DNA from: Myxococcota bacterium
GTDB taxonomy: Bacteria > Myxococcota_A > Polyangia > HGW-17
Direction: 5' to 3'
Assembly: GCA_018821305.1 (NCBI GenBank)
Contig: JAHJMN010000199.1
Span: forward strand, 1 to 64,000
DNA: 64,000 nt
The translations under genes and the position numbers were made by a program. Below the pieces are notes generated by a model. The model saw nothing but the letters and a program-made list of their open reading frames with translations. It was not told the origin of the DNA and did not search any database. Shown here piece after piece: positions 9,211-16,283 of this stretch (positions are counted from its first letter, which is position 1; each line of letters opens with the position of its first letter).

Positions 9211-9974
9211 TACCACAATTTCCATGGGGGCTTTGAAAGCCATAAATCTTCAAGTTGGTTTTTATCTCTCAATGTATCCATGGCCTGCCAGAAGCCAGTA
9301 TGCTTGAAAGCCATAAGTTGCCCGGACTGAGCAAGATGTGTAAGGGGTTCGCTCTCAAAGCTTGTCTTATCGCCTTCCAGCAAATCAAATACGTCGTGCT
9401 CTAGAACAAAAAAACCACCGTTTATCCAGGAACCATCTCCTGCGGGTTTTTCTTGAAAACTATTCACCCTGCTATTTTCAATGTTTAACGCACCATATCT
9501 GCCTGGAGGCTGAATGGCGGTTACTGTTGCATGTTTACCATGATTTTTATGAAACTCTATGAGGTTCCGGATATTTACATTAGAAAGTCCATCTCCATAA
9601 GTAAAGCAGAAGGTACCTTCACCTACATGTTCTTTTACTCTTTTTAACCGACCGCCAGTTAAGGTTTCTGCACCTGTATCAATCAGTGTGACACGCCATG
9701 GCTCAGCTTTTTGCTGGTGAACTTCCATCTGGTTATTTTCCATGTCAAAAGTCACGTCCGACATGTGCAGAAAATAGTTGGCGAAATATTCTTTGATTAC
9801 ATAACCCCGATAACCAAGACATATTACGAAATCATTAATTCCAAAGTGAGAATATACCTTCATAATATGCCATATTATTGGTTTTCCACCTATTTCAATC
9901 ATGGGCTTAGGTTTTAAGTGAGATTCTTCACTGATTCGGGTTCCCAGCCCTCCTGCCAAAATCACGGTTTTCAT
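9210..9974 (-). CDS. rfbF: glucose-1-phosphate cytidylyltransferase
   Basis: This 254-residue nucleotidyltransferase has the loop 'LAGGLGTRISEESHLKPKPM' with the 'PKPM.EIGGKPI' continuation specific to CTP:glucose-1-phosphate transferases, and 'CFTYGDGLSNVNI' at the active site. It makes CDP-glucose, the first committed step of the pathway in this cluster. A strong GGAGG lies 4 nt before the ATG. It is the first gene of the minus-strand run, so the cluster promoter should lie in 9975-10110. Confidence 0.93.
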   Translation of the reverse strand: MKTVILAGGLGTRISEESHLKPKPMIEIGGKPIIWHIMKVYSHFGINDFVICLGYRGYVIKEYFANYFLHMSDVTFDMENNQMEVHQQKAEPWRVTLIDTGAETLTGGRLKRVKEHVGEGTFCFTYGDGLSNVNIRNLIEFHKNHGKHATVTAIQPPGRYGALNIENSRVNSFQEKPAGDGSWINGGFFVLEHDVFDLLEGDKTSFESEPLTHLAQSGQLMAFKHTGFWQAMDTLRDKNQLEDLWLSKPPWKLW

Positions 9975-9989
9975 ATTTCCTCCGGAAAG

Positions 9990-10008
9990 TTCTGAAATGA
10001 TTTCAGAA
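9990..10008. promoter_or_regulatory. 19-bp perfect palindrome in the rfbF leader
   Basis: TTCTGAAAT-G-ATTTCAGAA is a perfect inverted repeat with 9-bp arms, 16 nt before the rfbF start codon. It could be an operator for the polysaccharide cluster or a small hairpin in the mRNA leader. There is no U-run, so it is not a terminator. Its role is inferred from position only. Confidence 0.4.
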
Positions 10009-10110
10009 GCATCGAATTTTTAGATTCTTCCTTATGTAATATATTGCATTTTAATTCATAAAATGTGTGAAAGAAACTCAAAATTAATTTGGAGCCGGTT
10101 ATTAGAATCC

Positions 10111-10908
10111 TCATTTGGTTTTCTCGAAAAATAGGATGTTGCCCAGGCTTGGTTTTGGGGATTTAATGTACTTGAACCATGTGTTGTTAAATAAGTGTAT
10201 GAATTTATTCAGAAGGGGTGTTGAAAAACGGCTGGTGTAGAGTTCGGTGAACTGTCCAGCTACCCTGTCTGAGAGAGTAAAATTTAAATCTGACATTTTG
10301 CCAATTAGCCAGTTCATGTCAGTTTGACGGACTAAAAGCTGGCCTGAGGGTGTTGTGATGTAGGTTTCCACACCTTCAGTTTTGTATATTTGTTTGAATC
10401 CGGGTCTGAGTAACGATCGGAGATTTCTGAAGACAATGGAGTGTAGAGAATGCATGTTTGATTCTCCGATGACGAGAATACCACCGGGTCTGACAACTCT
10501 TGAAAGCTCTGAGATGGCTTTATGGATGTCAGGGATGTGCATTAGAACTCCCCAGCAGATGACGGCATCGAAAGCGTTGTCGCTGAAGGAAATTGCGGTC
10601 AAATCTTCTTTCTGAAGTTCGATTTCAGGGTAGGGCGAATCAGATACTGCCTTACGGGCCATATCGAGGGCATCTTCAGAAAAATCACAGCCGGTAACCT
10701 TAAAACCATGTGAAGCAAGACGCAGCGTCTTTGATGCACTACCGCAACCGGCATCAAGAACCGTTTGAAGACTGCGGTTTTTCAGGTGTCCGGATATATA
10801 ATTGAAAGCGAGGTCGTAAAACTGGCTTGCTTCGGAGCCGCGGAAGGATTTTACCCAGGAATCGTGTAACGACTTGGATTTAATTGTATTTAAAGTTTCG
10901 TCAGACAT
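10111..10908 (-). CDS. class I SAM-dependent methyltransferase
   Basis: This 265-residue methyltransferase has motif I 'VLDAGCGSASKTLRLASHGF', motif II 'VTGCDFSEDALDMARKAV', and 'FDAVICWGVLMHIPD' followed by 'ISELSRVVRPGGILVIGESN', the usual Methyltransf_11 series. I choose the start at 10908 (MSDETLN) over one 25 codons upstream because AAGGA stands 5 nt before it. It is 136 nt upstream of rfbF on the same strand and may belong to the polysaccharide region. The substrate is unknown. Confidence 0.8.
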   Translation of the reverse strand: MSDETLNTIKSKSLHDSWVKSFRGSEASQFYDLAFNYISGHLKNRSLQTVLDAGCGSASKTLRLASHGFKVTGCDFSEDALDMARKAVSDSPYPEIELQKEDLTAISFSDNAFDAVICWGVLMHIPDIHKAISELSRVVRPGGILVIGESNMHSLHSIVFRNLRSLLRPGFKQIYKTEGVETYITTPSGQLLVRQTDMNWLIGKMSDLNFTLSDRVAGQFTELYTSRFSTPLLNKFIHLFNNTWFKYIKSPKPSLGNILFFEKTK

Positions 10909-11114
10909 TGAGATCCTTTGGTTTTTGAAAATAGCACTGGCGAAAGTAAAGTTCAAGTCCTGAGTTATGCGTTTTTGGTTCATGCATAACGGGGTTTGAA
11001 TTTGCGATAGTTTCGAAAAAACCAGACAGTATTGTACAAACGCGAAACCTGTTTTTCAAACCAATCAAAGTTCGGACATTCAAAGGTTGTAATAGTTGCA
11101 CAATTCATTGTTCG

Positions 11115-11203
11115 GTTATTAACAGGAACAGGGAATCAGTAACAGGTCAGGAAAACAGGGAATCAGGAACAGGAACAGGGAACAGGGAATCAGGAACAGG
11201 TTT
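11115..11203. repeat. low-complexity 'CAGGGAATCAGGAACAGG' repeat tract
   Basis: The gap between the methyltransferase and the hydrolase genes ends in a tract of short related words (AACAGG, CAGGGAATCAGG, GGAACAGGGAACAGGG). Related tracts, in either orientation, recur near 15480, 15780, 16170, 19010 and 19225. The tract ends where the hydrolase stop codon lies. No coding potential or clear terminator was seen in 10909-11203. Confidence 0.6.
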
Positions 11204-12979
11204 TTATTTTCTGAAGGTTTTTTTGAGGAGGCGGGAGAGGGTTGGGCGGATTGCGGGATTTATGAGGGGGCGGGTTGGGATATTGATTTTCTTTGTCATT
11301 AAGCCGCCTTCGTACATGTCTGTGGTGCCGAGGAGCATGTAACTTACAACCTGATTGAATTGTGAAGTTGTGGAGAATTCAAGGGGGTTAAGGTCGTCGA
11401 TGCAGGCTTCGGATATCGCCGCTGCGGGATCATTTATGAAATCTTCCATCATCAGGAATCCGCAATTGTTGGTAAGGTATTCAGGATCGCCGTTTGTGTA
11501 GGAATCAACTGAATCGGAAGTGAAAGCTGAGTAAACTACGCCGTGAACGGAGTAGGGCATGGTAATGAAAGTCTGAGATGCGCCTGTGTAGTAGTCTCCC
11601 GTGGGCTGGGCCATTGCGAGAGTTGTCTGAGGATCATGGGTTCCGTTGAACATGAGAAGGGGCATGGATGTGTTGCCGAAGCGGTTCATGTAGCCGTCAT
11701 CGGGATACAGGGGCCATTCTTCGTTTTCTGCAGCCTGAACCATTCCCGTGGAAGCATCGGGAGAAACCAGGGCATCTGCTACTATCTGACTGACTTCTTC
11801 GAAGGTCCAGTCACCGAGAAGTTCTGAGAATATAATGTTGGCACCCAAAGTGGCGGAAGCGTCGAGGTCTTCTGGATTCTGAATGATATCAAAGGCTCCA
11901 CCGGATTTTTTGCCTCCCATCATTGTTACAAGATGCTCAATTACTTCGCGATCACCGGCATCACAGCGGTTCAGACGATAGAGCAGGGCGGGGATAATCA
12001 CGCGTGCCCCCTGATCCATGGAAAGCATAGAGAGAACATTACGCATCAAGGTTCGGTCGAGGAACGGGTAGTAACCGTCACAGGCGGTTCCGGCGTCGAT
12101 TTTGTCGAAAACGGACTCGGCGAATTCCCATGCGGACGTGGACTGGGCGGAGACTTTCTCTGCGCAGGTGTCGTCATCATCACAGCCTGTAAAAATCGAC
12201 TGGCCGTTGAGATTGAAATTGTTGTCATACTGGTCGAGGCGACAGTGGCCCGGAGAGCATATTGAATCTAAAATGACGCCGGCGGCATGCTCCGGATAGA
12301 GCTGCATGTAACGCAGGGCCCAGTAAGTTCCGTAGGATACACCGTAAACGAAAACGGGAATATCCTGCACTTTTGTGAGGTCGATGGCTTTTGCTACGTC
12401 ATGGGCCGCGTGGGTTGTATTGAATTTACCGAGGCCGTCGACTCCCCACTGTTCCACGAGATCTTCGGCACAGGCGGCGTAAGTGAAAGCCTGCATGTTC
12501 TCTTCAACGGCGCAACTGAGGCGCGTGGAGTTACCGACGCCACGGTGATCGATGCTGTACATTTCCCATTCCGGGTGGGTCTCGGCATAAATCTCAAACA
12601 CTGATGCGAAATCGGCGCCGGAGCCACCGGGACCGCCCTGGAGGAACCAAATCTGCTTTTTGCCCGTCTGGACTGTTGCAAGTTTGCGGTAAATGAAAAC
12701 CTCGATGGGAGTAGAATCAGCGGTGTTGTGATCCAGCGGCATCATTACCTGAGCGCATTCGTAGCCTGCAGAGCCGATGTAGGACGGGCAACTTCCCCAG
12801 TTCACAACCTGATTGGTGTTGTTGGAGTTATTGGTGTTGTTTGTATTATTAGTGTTATTAGTGTTGTTCGAATTATTAGTGTTATTAATATTGTTAGAGT
12901 TGTTCGAATCGTCATCATCGCAGGCAATTGCGGAAAAAAGAAGGAAAGACAATAAAATAAGCTGTAGGTAAACTTTCAT
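11204..12979 (-). CDS. exported alpha/beta-hydrolase lipoprotein (TAP/prolyl aminopeptidase-like)
   Basis: The 591-residue precursor starts with a lipoprotein signal ending 'LLFSAIAC' and a linker of about 40 residues made almost only of Asn, Thr and Ser. The body is an alpha/beta-hydrolase of the tripeptidyl-aminopeptidase type: oxyanion region 'IWFLQGGPGGSGADF', nucleophile elbow 'VYGVSYGTYWALRYMQLYPE', acid region 'LLMFNGTHDPQTTL', and a His in 'MPYSVHGVVYS'. The family includes secreted peptidases that remove N-terminal residues. It should be a lipid-anchored enzyme of the envelope. AGGAGG lies 6 nt before the ATG. The substrate is unproven, and a lipase or esterase activity is possible. 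Confidence 0.85.
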   Translation of the reverse strand: MKVYLQLILLSFLLFSAIACDDDDSNNSNNINNTNNSNNTNNTNNTNNTNNSNNTNQVVNWGSCPSYIGSAGYECAQVMMPLDHNTADSTPIEVFIYRKLATVQTGKKQIWFLQGGPGGSGADFASVFEIYAETHPEWEMYSIDHRGVGNSTRLSCAVEENMQAFTYAACAEDLVEQWGVDGLGKFNTTHAAHDVAKAIDLTKVQDIPVFVYGVSYGTYWALRYMQLYPEHAAGVILDSICSPGHCRLDQYDNNFNLNGQSIFTGCDDDDTCAEKVSAQSTSAWEFAESVFDKIDAGTACDGYYPFLDRTLMRNVLSMLSMDQGARVIIPALLYRLNRCDAGDREVIEHLVTMMGGKKSGGAFDIIQNPEDLDASATLGANIIFSELLGDWTFEEVSQIVADALVSPDASTGMVQAAENEEWPLYPDDGYMNRFGNTSMPLLMFNGTHDPQTTLAMAQPTGDYYTGASQTFITMPYSVHGVVYSAFTSDSVDSYTNGDPEYLTNNCGFLMMEDFINDPAAAISEACIDDLNPLEFSTTSQFNQVVSYMLLGTTDMYEGGLMTKKINIPTRPLINPAIRPTLSRLLKKTFRK

Positions 12980-13001
12980 AAAAGGCCTCCTATGGTTAAA
13001 G

Positions 13002-13016
13002 TGGGCATAATGCCCA
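13002..13016. promoter_or_regulatory. 15-bp palindrome upstream of the hydrolase gene
   Basis: TGGGCAT-A-ATGCCCA is a perfect inverted repeat about 25 nt before the start of the minus-strand hydrolase gene, in the divergent gap to the cysteine-rich lipoprotein gene. It is a candidate operator or a small leader hairpin. There is no supporting evidence beyond symmetry and position. Confidence 0.3.
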
Positions 13017-13180
13017 TCAGAAAAAGTTCTGGAAATTGTTTTATTGGAAGTATATGAACCTGTCCATTTGAAAAAAAATATACACCTGAGAATAAATAGT
13101 CACATTGTGATCCATGACACGGATCTGGAGGCAATGAAAAAGTAATTCAATGAATATCAAAGAAACTAATGTGTGGTGTG

Positions 13181-13208
13181 TTGACAAAAGGACTTTTCCG
13201 GGTATCCT
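13181..13208 (+). promoter_or_regulatory. candidate sigma-70-type promoter of the cysteine-rich lipoprotein gene
   Basis: TTGACA at 13181-13186 and TATCCT at 13203-13208 are separated by 16 bp. They place a transcript start about 35 nt before the ATG at 13252. The -35 box is perfect and the -10 box keeps four of six consensus bases. Confidence 0.5.
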
Positions 13209-13251
13209 TTACGTCCACGGCGAAGGCCGATTTCACACATATGGAGGATAT

Positions 13252-15255
13252 ATGAAAACATTACTCAAATCAATGCTGATAGTTGCTTCCCTGTCACTAA
13301 CGATGGCAGCTTGCGATGACGACGACGATTCCAACAACACCAATAATAACAACGTAACTTGCGTTGACGTTGATGGCGACGGCTACGGTACAAACTGTGC
13401 ACTTGGCCCCGACTGCGACGATAACGACAATACGATTCACGAAAACTGCCCGAACTGCGTAGATAACGACGGTGACGGCTACGGTGAAGGCTGTGCAAAC
13501 GGCCCCGACTGCGACGACAACGACGATACGATTCACGAAAACTGCCCGAACTGCGTAGATAACGACGGTGACGGCTATGGTGCAGGCTGTGCAAACGGCC
13601 CCGACTGCGACGACAACGACGATACAATTCACGAAAACTGCCCGAACTGCGTAGATAACGACGGTGACGGCTATGGTGCAGGCTGTGCACTTGGCCCCGA
13701 CTGCGACGACAACGACGACACAATTCACGAAAACTGCACAACATGCGTAGATAACGACGGTGACGGCTACGGTGAAGGCTGTGCACTCGGCCCCGACTGC
13801 GACGACAACGACGATACAATTCACGAAAACTGCAATGCAAACTGTGGTGATAATGTTATTGACACTGGCGAAACCTGTGACGGAACAGCAACTTTTACCA
13901 GAACATGCTTAGATGAAGGTTTTGATGATGGTGTTCTCGCCTGTAATGCCACCTGTGACGGATATGACACCACTGGTTGTTTCAATAACACTACCGGTTG
14001 TGGGAACAATACAATAGATGGAACTGAAGTATGTGATGGCGATGATTTAGATGGTTCCACATGTGCTGATTACGGGTATAACAACGGTGTTCTGTATTGT
14101 GACACTGATTGTGGCAATTTTAATATTCAAGGTTGTTATAATTCAATTACAACTTGCGGTAATAATCTTACTGAACCAGGTGAAGGTTGCGATGGAACAG
14201 ATGTTCCTTCCTGTGGCAGTTATGGAATGGGTACTGGTCTTGTTACATGTAACGCCGATTGCACAATTGATGTCAGCAATTGTAGCGGCGACCTTTGTAC
14301 AAATGAGGATTGGTATCAAGATGGCTGGTGTGACCCCTGTTCTGCTTACGGTGGTGTAGAAGACTCCGTAGATTGTTCAAGTGTTTGTTATGCAGCTGAT
14401 GGGATTTGCCGCAGTTATTATGATGGTCTTTTAGGTATGACTACCTGTATGTACTATGAAGGTGTAGAAGATCCTGACTGTGTTGGAACTTGCGGAGACG
14501 GGATCATAACTGTCCTTGAACAATGCGACGGAACGGAATTGAATGGTGTAACATGCGAAAGTAATGGTTTTGCAAGTGGAACAATAGGCTGTTCTGATAA
14601 CTGCACACTTGACTTCACAAACTGCGTTCCTTTCCAGTGCGGCGATGGACTGTTAAATGGTTTTGAGTCCTGTGACGGAACGGAATTGAATGGTGCAACA
14701 TGTACTTCAATTAATCTTGGGTTTGTTGGTGGCACTCTTGCTTGCAATGGTGACTGTTCATGGGATTTAGGTGGATGTCAGGCTCCAGTTTGTGGTGATG
14801 CCGTTATCGAAGGGCTGGAAACCTGTGACGGTACAAACCTTAACAGTAATGATTGTACAACATTAGGTATGGGCTTTGTTGGTGGTACCCTGTCATGCGG
14901 TACAAATTGTCGCATGGATACAAGTGCTTGTATAGCTCCAGTATGTGGTGATGGAAACGTCGAAGGTAATGAACAATGTGACGGTACTGATATGGGTGGT
15001 CTCGACTGTACTACTGTTGGTGGAAGCTATACGGGTGGAACGCTGGGATGTGATGCAGACTGTACTTATGACTATTCTGCATGTACCGGTGCTACTTGGA
15101 CATGCAGTGCGAGCTGGTTGGGCGACACTGAGTGCGACTGTGGGTGTGGTATCATTGATACTGACTGTGTAGATGGAACAACCAACAGTTGTATTTACAA
15201 CAACTGTACCACCGGAACGCCAGACCCGGATTACAACTGGATTTGTATCGACTGA
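13252..15255 (+). CDS. cysteine-rich repeat lipoprotein (DGDGYG repeats plus myxo-type Cys repeats)
   Basis: I choose the start at 13252 because GGAGG lies 4 nt upstream and the sequence then opens with a lipoprotein signal ending 'LSLTMAAC'. Next come a short Asp/Asn linker and five near-identical 32-residue units with 'CVDNDGDGYG' and 'DCDDNDDTIHENC', a thrombospondin type 3/MopE-like calcium-binding pattern. About seven modules of the type 'CGDG...E.CDGT.L....C...G...G.L.C...C..D...C' follow, as in the myxobacterial disulfide repeat. A unique stretch sits at about residues 345-405 and a unique Cys-rich end closes the protein. It should be anchored on the cell surface, rigid, disulfide-bonded and calcium-loaded. 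No catalytic domain is visible. Confidence 0.85.
   Translation: MKTLLKSMLIVASLSLTMAACDDDDDSNNTNNNNVTCVDVDGDGYGTNCALGPDCDDNDNTIHENCPNCVDNDGDGYGEGCANGPDCDDNDDTIHENCPNCVDNDGDGYGAGCANGPDCDDNDDTIHENCPNCVDNDGDGYGAGCALGPDCDDNDDTIHENCTTCVDNDGDGYGEGCALGPDCDDNDDTIHENCNANCGDNVIDTGETCDGTATFTRTCLDEGFDDGVLACNATCDGYDTTGCFNNTTGCGNNTIDGTEVCDGDDLDGSTCADYGYNNGVLYCDTDCGNFNIQGCYNSITTCGNNLTEPGEGCDGTDVPSCGSYGMGTGLVTCNADCTIDVSNCSGDLCTNEDWYQDGWCDPCSAYGGVEDSVDCSSVCYAADGICRSYYDGLLGMTTCMYYEGVEDPDCVGTCGDGIITVLEQCDGTELNGVTCESNGFASGTIGCSDNCTLDFTNCVPFQCGDGLLNGFESCDGTELNGATCTSINLGFVGGTLACNGDCSWDLGGCQAPVCGDAVIEGLETCDGTNLNSNDCTTLGMGFVGGTLSCGTNCRMDTSACIAPVCGDGNVEGNEQCDGTDMGGLDCTTVGGSYTGGTLGCDADCTYDYSACTGATWTCSASWLGDTECDCGCGIIDTDCVDGTTNSCIYNNCTTGTPDPDYNWICID
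13360..13839 (+). repeat. five tandem 96-bp coding repeats
   Basis: Five units of exactly 96 bp begin at 13360, 13456, 13552, 13648 and 13744, each coding 32 residues that start 'CVDNDGDGYG'. They are nearly identical in DNA as well as protein, so the array was recently expanded or homogenised and may vary in copy number between strains. The long antisense open frames over this array follow from its skewed codon pattern. Confidence 0.9.
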
Positions 15256-15324
15256 TTTCCTCTTATTTTTCTTCATAAATTTCCTAATAAAAATTAATCT
15301 AAAAGGGACCTATCCTGGATCTCT

Positions 15325-15400
15325 ATGTAGATCGTGTCCTGAAATTCAATTTTTATCCAAATTGAAAATTGAGCATGTTTACGAAAACATGCTATTCAGA
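15325..15400 (+). repeat. palindromic intergenic element (second subtype)
   Basis: The block starts 'TAGATCGTGTCCTGAAATTC' and holds AATTCAATTTTTATCC followed by AATTGAAAATTGAGCATG. Its middle closely matches the reverse complement of 25072-25118 in the dapF upstream region. The head, TCGTGTCCTG, is also the head of the elements at 18.62 and 40.63 kb. An inner hairpin AGCATGTTT-ACG-AAAACATGCT closes its right half. Confidence 0.65.
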
Positions 15401-15595
15401 ACACTACAATAATTTCAAGGTCTTCATTTTTAATGTCCTGTGATAGAAATAGTCGTTAGCTTGAAAAGTTGGTATTACAGGAAGTCAGGAAAACAGGGAC
15501 AGGAGCAGGGCGTTTACTTTTTACTTTGAAGGTTGGGCTAAATTTATTGATTGAATGAGCCGCCATTACATGGCTTGTGGGTTCGCTGCAGTTTT

Positions 15596-15631
15596 CCAGG
15601 GGTTCGGATGCGGTGCATCCCTCACCCCTGG
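15596..15631. repeat. two-level (stem on stem) palindrome
   Basis: Outer arms CCAGGGGT and ACCCCTGG enclose inner arms GGATGC and GCATCC around GGT. A second structure of the same plan lies 33 nt on (15664-15692), with the same outer GGGTTC...TCACCC scaffold. This resembles REP-type elements, although no REP-associated transposase gene is in the window. Confidence 0.6.
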
Positions 15632-15663
15632 CTATTCCAAGATGGTGTCATTTCATGACGTGC

Positions 15664-15692
15664 GGGTTCCGGGCCTTGCCGGCCCATCACCC
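15664..15692. repeat. two-level palindrome, second copy of the scaffold
   Basis: Outer GGGT/ACCC arms enclose inner GGGCC/GGCCC arms around TTGCC. It shares the scaffold GGGTTC...TCACCC with 15596-15631 while the inner arms differ completely. The pairing, and not the bases, is conserved. Confidence 0.55.
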
Positions 15693-15989
15693 ATCACCCT
15701 TGACTAAAAAGCCAGCGTTTATTCGTGATGATCATGAGTATGCAATTCTTTATAAATTAATGAATTACTGAATATAAATGACCCCTGATTCCCTGTTCCT
15801 GCTACTGTTTACCTGAATACCTGAAATTTTTTAACAGGGACTCAGATAGTCAGGGGCTTTCTCCTGAAGAATTTCTTTAAATCAAGTTAGTTTCGTTTTA
15901 CTCCGTAAGCGGACTAATTCTATTATTATTATTAAATTTGTTGCTGTTCGACCCATACAGGGTCGCATGGGGGCGGGGTTCATACACCA

Positions 15990-16022
15990 GGGATTTTCGA
16001 TTCTTTCAGAATCTTTAATCCC
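15990..16022. repeat. two-level palindrome, AT-rich variant
   Basis: Outer arms GGGATT/AATCCC enclose inner arms GATTCT/AGAATC around TTC. The plan is the same as in the structures at 15596 and 15664, but the inner arms are again different. Confidence 0.5.
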
Positions 16023-16036
16023 TTCGCTAATATGTT

Positions 16037-16061
16037 GAAACCGCGTTGCGGTTTCTTTTTT
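16037..16061 (+). terminator. rho-independent terminator-like hairpin
   Basis: GAAACCGC-GTT-GCGGTTTC is a perfect 8-bp stem with a 3-nt loop, followed at once by six T. On the plus strand it has the form of an intrinsic terminator. It lies 780 nt after the cysteine-rich lipoprotein gene, so it would end a long 3' leader or an unrecognised RNA of the island. Confidence 0.55.
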
Positions 16062-16210
16062 CGTCATCTTATTTCAATCCGGCTTTGGTGGCGGTGTCTA
16101 TTCACTTGTTTCTATTGCTTATTTCTTTCTACAATTCCTTAACCTAGCAGCATTGGGTCTAATCTCAATGCCCTGTTCCTGCCCCTGATTTCCTGAATTT
16201 CTGTCTGCCT

Positions 16211-16283
16211 GTAATTATTATATAAGGTTGTATTTATTGACTAATTTACTCGGAAGTTCACTATCCGAGCAGCATTGGGTCTA
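16211..16283. repeat. dispersed direct repeat, copy 1 (abuts the RCC1 gene stop)
   Basis: The core AATTATTATATAAGGTTGTA, then TTTATTGACTAATTTACTCG and GAAGTTCACTATCCGA, recurs at 18531-18583 and 19271-19344. Copies 1 and 3 both end in a CTA triplet that is the reverse-strand TAG stop of the neighbouring gene (the RCC1 lipoprotein here, ubiX at copy 3). The tail word 'AGCAGCATTGGGTCTAATCT' also occurs alone near 16145. Confidence 0.8.

Larger units (their letters stand above)
15256..16280. other. 1-kb intergenic island rich in repeats and palindromes
   Basis: No gene is supported here. Short frames have no ribosome-binding site or recognisable product. The island holds a palindromic element (about 15325-15400), 'CAGGGAATCAGG'-type tracts (15478-15510, 15779-15862, 16170-16205), two-level palindromes at 15596, 15664 and 15990, one terminator-like hairpin, and a direct-repeat copy that ends at the stop codon of the RCC1 lipoprotein gene. 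Confidence 0.7.

Noticed and set aside
10909-11101. Short minus-strand frame upstream of the methyltransferase gene
   Set aside because: It has no ribosome-binding site, no similarity to known proteins that I can see, and overlaps the leader of a well-supported gene.
12046-12681. Overlapping antisense frames inside the hydrolase gene
   Set aside because: The hydrolase frame has full domain structure and a good start; the antisense frames show arbitrary composition and no start signals.
13360-13839. Regular 96-bp repeats as a possible CRISPR array
   Set aside because: There are no unique spacers; the units are contiguous and in frame with a lipoprotein gene, and no cas gene is present.
13265-13840. 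Two long antisense open frames (about 175-190 codons) over the tandem repeats
   Set aside because: They follow from the repeated DGDG/Cys codons of the plus-strand gene, consist of simple RRSRGR or VVVAVGA repeats, and have no ribosome-binding site.
15577-15771. Short plus-strand frame in the first repeat island
   Set aside because: It runs through the stem-on-stem palindromes, has no ribosome-binding site and no plausible product.
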